A stretch of DNA of 64,000 nt. Source: Vespa crabro. Taxonomy: Eukaryota; Arthropoda; Insecta; Hymenoptera; Vespidae. Location of the stretch: positions 2,645,001 to 2,709,000 of the forward strand of contig NC_060961.1 of the NCBI RefSeq assembly GCF_910589235.1, in the 5' to 3' direction. Shown here one piece after another: positions 60,320-64,000 of this stretch. The notes under the pieces were generated by a model, which was not told the DNA's origin, did no database searches, and saw nothing but the letters and a program-made list of their open reading frames with translations. A program made the translations under genes and the position numbers. Each line of letters begins with the position of its first letter. The stretch's first letter is position 1.

Positions 60320-63300
60320 TTCTTGTTAAAGTCTTCTCGGAATAAATTTAGAATATAAGTTGTTAGATAGAAAATTCGGTTGATTTTCTAGTTTTCTTTT
60401 TTCTTTTTTCTTTTTTTTTTTTTTTATATATTTCGTAGCAAAACGTTTTTTTGTATTTTCAACTGATTCCATCTTGAGATCTTTCCTGAGATTTTCATTT
60501 CTAATATACAACGAAACCTTAATTACCGTGCACAAGATTATTGATTGTAAAAGTTTCATTTTTTAAAAGTTGTTCATGGCTGCTGTACACCAGAATTCAA
60601 TTCCATAGATCCAGATAAGTTTAATAATAGTTTTGTACAGTAGGAGTTTATTGATTGAGTTCAGTTTTTAGTTTCTTCCTGTATTAAGTTCTTTCTTTAT
60701 TATTTTTTTTTTTTTTTAATCTACTTCATCTTTTCTTTTGGGTGTAATGTTTATTTTGAGTATAATGTTAATTTATTATCTAGATACATGCCTAAGTGTT
60801 TTACAACTATAGCTTGGAGAGTATGATTTTTCTTTTATTTAGAAATACAGGAGTAGATGTTTGTTTTTTTAATGTTAAGGTAATGTGTACGGATTTTGTC
60901 TCGTTCACTTTTATTTTTCATTTTAAGAATCAAATTTCCTAAAGTAAGTGCAGAAACTGAGAATCGGTGTTAGAGTCATTGTGCATTGGAAAAAACAGTA
61001 GTGTCATTAAAACATTGAAAAACTGATGAAAATAGAAAAAGAAGTATCCCGTGAAATGATTATATCAGCAATGTAAAAGTTATAAAGTATACGTTCTGAG
61101 ACACTATTTTGTGGAATACCAGAATTTATTGAATATTGATTGGAGTAATTGTCTTGAACTTCGACTATAAATTTTCTATTTGATAGGTAAGATTTAATGA
61201 GATAAGTGTTGGAAAATTGTTTACTGTTTCAAAGTGTAAGACTTCGTTAAAAGATTTCTCAATATTTAGAAATACGGCTGAATAATATAATTTTTCTTTT
61301 TTTTTTTTTCAAAGCAGATAATGATGGCATTGAAAATTTTATACACTTGTTGGATCGTAGAATGTTTATTACGGAAACGAAATTGATAGTCGGGTATGAG
61401 CATTTTTGACGAGATAATTGATATCAATTTTCTGAGTATTATTCTCTCTGAATTTTATTTTTGACGTGATTGCTAGCTATGAAATTGGCTTATATGAAGT
61501 CGGTTAGGATAAATCTTTTTGATAACATTATTATTTGCATTATCTTTTATTAATCCGTAAAAAAATTTTAATCGCAGTACTACATCGAAGATGATTGTAA
61601 TCAGCTTTTATAGCTTTAAAAATTCTTTTATAATTTTTCCAATGATCAGATGTCAATGTCTGGTGTTCTCTTTAATTGTAAGTTCGATACGATTCTTTTT
61701 TACATCTTTAAGCGTAAGCTCTGAGCTCATATTCTGTCTATTGAGTTTAAAGTGTCTTTTGCTGAATAGGAATGAAAAACTTTAAATAAGTGTTTTGTAA
61801 ACGCAATTGCTTTTTTATCGCCGCATTTGGCTCGCTTATCATTTACTTTTCTAATCGGACTAAAAGCTATTGGACGTTTCAATCTTTTTATCGTCTTTCA
61901 AAATGAATAATTAGCATCGCTCGACGGAAACAAATTATAGATGTAATTGTAGAAATTGTGATTATTAAATTCTTGCATTGTTTCTTGTATATCCTCTGGT
62001 TGTTACGTTAATCAGTTTTTTGTTATACCAAGTTTTTTTGTTTTGTTTGTGGTAGTTGTTCTCGATTTTTTTTTTGTATTATACATATAGCTAGAATTTC
62101 TTTTGTATTATACATACAGCTAACAATTCTATGGATCTATAGAATTGTTTAGAGTATTTTATGGTGTAATTTTTGAGGTTGCGTTGTAAATAATTTCATA
62201 AAGATCATTAATAGCAGTTTCTATTTGATTAGGAGTCTTTAAGGATATATTGCAATTCAGGCGTATGCTCTTTCACTTTTTTAATAAATCTCATTCGATG
62301 CTATTATTGTAAATTGAGAATACGTCGTACGTGAGTATCGGCCTTTGTTTATCTTCTATTATAACAAGAGAGTGATCGGAGTTTAGATACATGGAAGATT
62401 TAGCGATCGAATGTTTATTGTTATTTATGCCTAGTCAAGAAGGAAAGTCATAAAGGTCGAGCGTCTTTTCATTAATTTGGAGTCAGTCGTAGGTAGGAGC
62501 CTGTCGAGATAACATCGAGGGAGAGTTAGCGTATCGTCTGTACGAGGTATCTGCTTTTGAGATTTTTAACTTTTACTAATTTCTCGCATTAAAATCGAAA
62601 AAAATTCTTTGCTTAAAAATCGCTTATTAATAATGAAGGATCAAAAAAAAAAAAAAGAAAAAAATTCATCTATCGTTCTTTACTTATTTTAAATTTCGAT
62701 GGATTATAAATTATTGCAATAGTAATTGAGCCGATAAAATATATCGTTCATGATACGGAAAAATTTTAATTTTTATGTGTAATATATCTTTAGTTAGGCC
62801 AGCTTTTAATTGCTATTCCAGACCGTGAGAATTAATTTATGATCCATTATGGTTTTTATTTAACATGAGTTTTGCAAGGAAGTTTCGCATTGTATTGTTC
62901 TGATAAATTCATTTGCTCGTTATGAATGTTTATAAAAATTCCCAATTTTTCGACAGATAGAACGAATAATATTTTTGATTTTACAAGTATCCGAGATAGT
63001 GTTAATTCCAGCGTGATCAATGAAATTATTTATCGGCAATGAATTTACTCTTGCATGAGTATTACCGCTAATAGCACGTCGATATGATTTTGTAATGACT
63101 TGGTCATCAAATTGAGCGATAACCTTTGTAATGGAAGGATCTGTATTTGAGTGAGTATAGAGCGACTTGTGTCAAAGCGGAGAGAATAGTTTCTGCCGCA
63201 ATTGTTTTCTAATATTACATATAACTCATGTAACTATTAGGATGATTATTTTAACAGTTAAAATATTTAATATTATCACTGTAAACTTTTCTTGAACAAC

Positions 63301-63800
63301 TAGAGATAACATGATATCCGACATACTTGACGTAAACCGATGTTTCATTAATTTTTAATACGATCAAAAAACTGACATCCTAGTGCATTGAGAAATATCT
63401 CTTTTTGATATGGTTAATTGAAAAGAAACAATCGTGTTTAGTAAGCAAATTATAGATTTCTTTGTTATTCCCTTATGGTTCGAGTTCGATAATAAAATGT
63501 AGAAAAGATTTTTCTTATAGTTCAACCATAAAATTCGATCGAAAAATCATTGAGTTTTAATGTCATTCATAATAATTTTTGAATGATTACATTTATGAAT
63601 TACTTTATAGCCTTTATCTTTTTTAGATTGATATGCATAATAATTGACGTTATTTTCATTTAGAGCTTTGATAACATTCCTATAACCTAACGATGTATTA
63701 ATATGAATTTTAGCCTGATTATTACGTAGCTGTTTATATAATAGTATATTCATTGAAAGCAACTTTATTAATAAGTATTTTTAAAGATTTTATTATTTGA
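60320..63800 (-). mobile_element. Decayed Jockey-like non-LTR retrotransposon
   Basis: Read on minus, fragments of a LINE appear in the correct order. An ORF1-like piece is at 63762-63547. The endonuclease end with an SDHS motif is near 62390-62340. A linker like KAIAFTKHLFKVFH lies near 61815. The reverse transcriptase has AVFLNIEKSF near 61280, GIPQNSV near 61100, and FNDTT near 61005, where an F-x-D-D motif is expected, so a catalytic aspartate is lost. The C-terminal landmark IIKLIWIYGIEFW is near 60625, and RNENLRKDLKM near 60490. Many stops and frame breaks interrupt it. The 3' boundary near 60320 is approximate, and the 5' end may lie beyond the window. Confidence 0.85.
63547..63762 (-). 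pseudogene. ORF1 (gag-like) fragment of the LINE
   Basis: A 71-codon open remnant with the pattern KIHINTSLGYRNVIKAL, then YYAYQSKKDKGYKVI. It resembles the conserved C-terminal part of Jockey ORF1 (the region upstream of the zinc knuckles that begins with an I-x-Y-R-x-I-x-x-L core). It sits upstream of the reverse transcriptase relic in the same orientation. Confidence 0.7.
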
Positions 63801-64000
63801 CCTCTTATGAATATCAGTAACGATTTCGGTTGTTTATCTTGTGCGACCTTTGATATATGATTATCGTTAATAAAAAGGATCTTGTACAAATTTGATACAG
63901 GAATATTCATATTTACATTAGATGAGCAGTTTACACGATTGGAAATATGTTATTTCGTTATTGAATAATACAGGATATTAATATCGACAGGATTATCAAT

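Noticed and set aside
1..64000. tRNA genes, rRNA, CRISPR arrays
   Set aside because: A visual search for the B-box GGTTCRANYCC on both strands found no good match. No regularly spaced repeats with unique spacers were seen. Small RNA genes with poor motifs could still be missed.

Overview
The window is eukaryotic nuclear DNA, almost certainly from an insect. It is very AT-rich, with GT-AG introns, many homopolymer runs and dinucleotide microsatellites, and small GC-rich islands. The protein set (EGLN-type HIF prolyl hydroxylase with a MYND finger, intraflagellar transport TPR protein, CYP6-like P450, DUF1091-like secreted protein) fits an insect. The composition suggests Hymenoptera, but that is inference.

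Layout, left to right. 0-1.8 kb: a CCAAT-rich upstream region and an axonemal dynein light chain (DNAL1). 2.0-5.7 kb: ZPR1 (minus) and POLE2 (plus), head to head over a 333 bp shared promoter with an E2F-like site. Each of these two genes contains an intron with U12-type (minor spliceosome) signals: GT-AG in ZPR1 and AT-AC in POLE2. 7.3-17.6 kb: a five-exon HIF prolyl hydroxylase (EGLN, minus) with a 6.3 kb first-to-catalytic intron. 19.5-23.4 kb: IFT70/TTC30 (plus, nine exons); ZCCHC17 is nested antisense inside its sixth intron. 23.8-24.8 kb: PSMD9. 25.2-25.9 kb: an unrecognised small secreted protein.

25.9-31 kb has no gene I can support. 31-44.3 kb is a cluster of three long coiled-coil genes: one on minus (1137 aa), then two on plus (312 aa and 1304 aa) separated by only 28 bp. 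I do not recognise their function. A short alignable block suggests that the minus gene and the first plus gene are paralogues from an inverted duplication.

44.3-47.4 kb is noncoding and contains a diverged tandem repeat of about 155-190 bp. 47.5-48.5 kb encodes a DUF1091/ML-like secreted protein. After about 5 kb of noncoding DNA there is a broken P450 exon (53.4 kb), just upstream of an intact CYP6-like P450 (54.0-56.7 kb). The right end holds the first, signal-peptide exon of a secreted or membrane protein (58.7 kb). Downstream of it, probably in its first intron, is a decayed Jockey-like non-LTR retrotransposon (about 60.3 to at least 63.8 kb, minus).

All gene models were spliced by hand from reading frame, splice signals and remembered family alignments. 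Every model listed as complete keeps its reading frame across all junctions. No search or transcript data were available.
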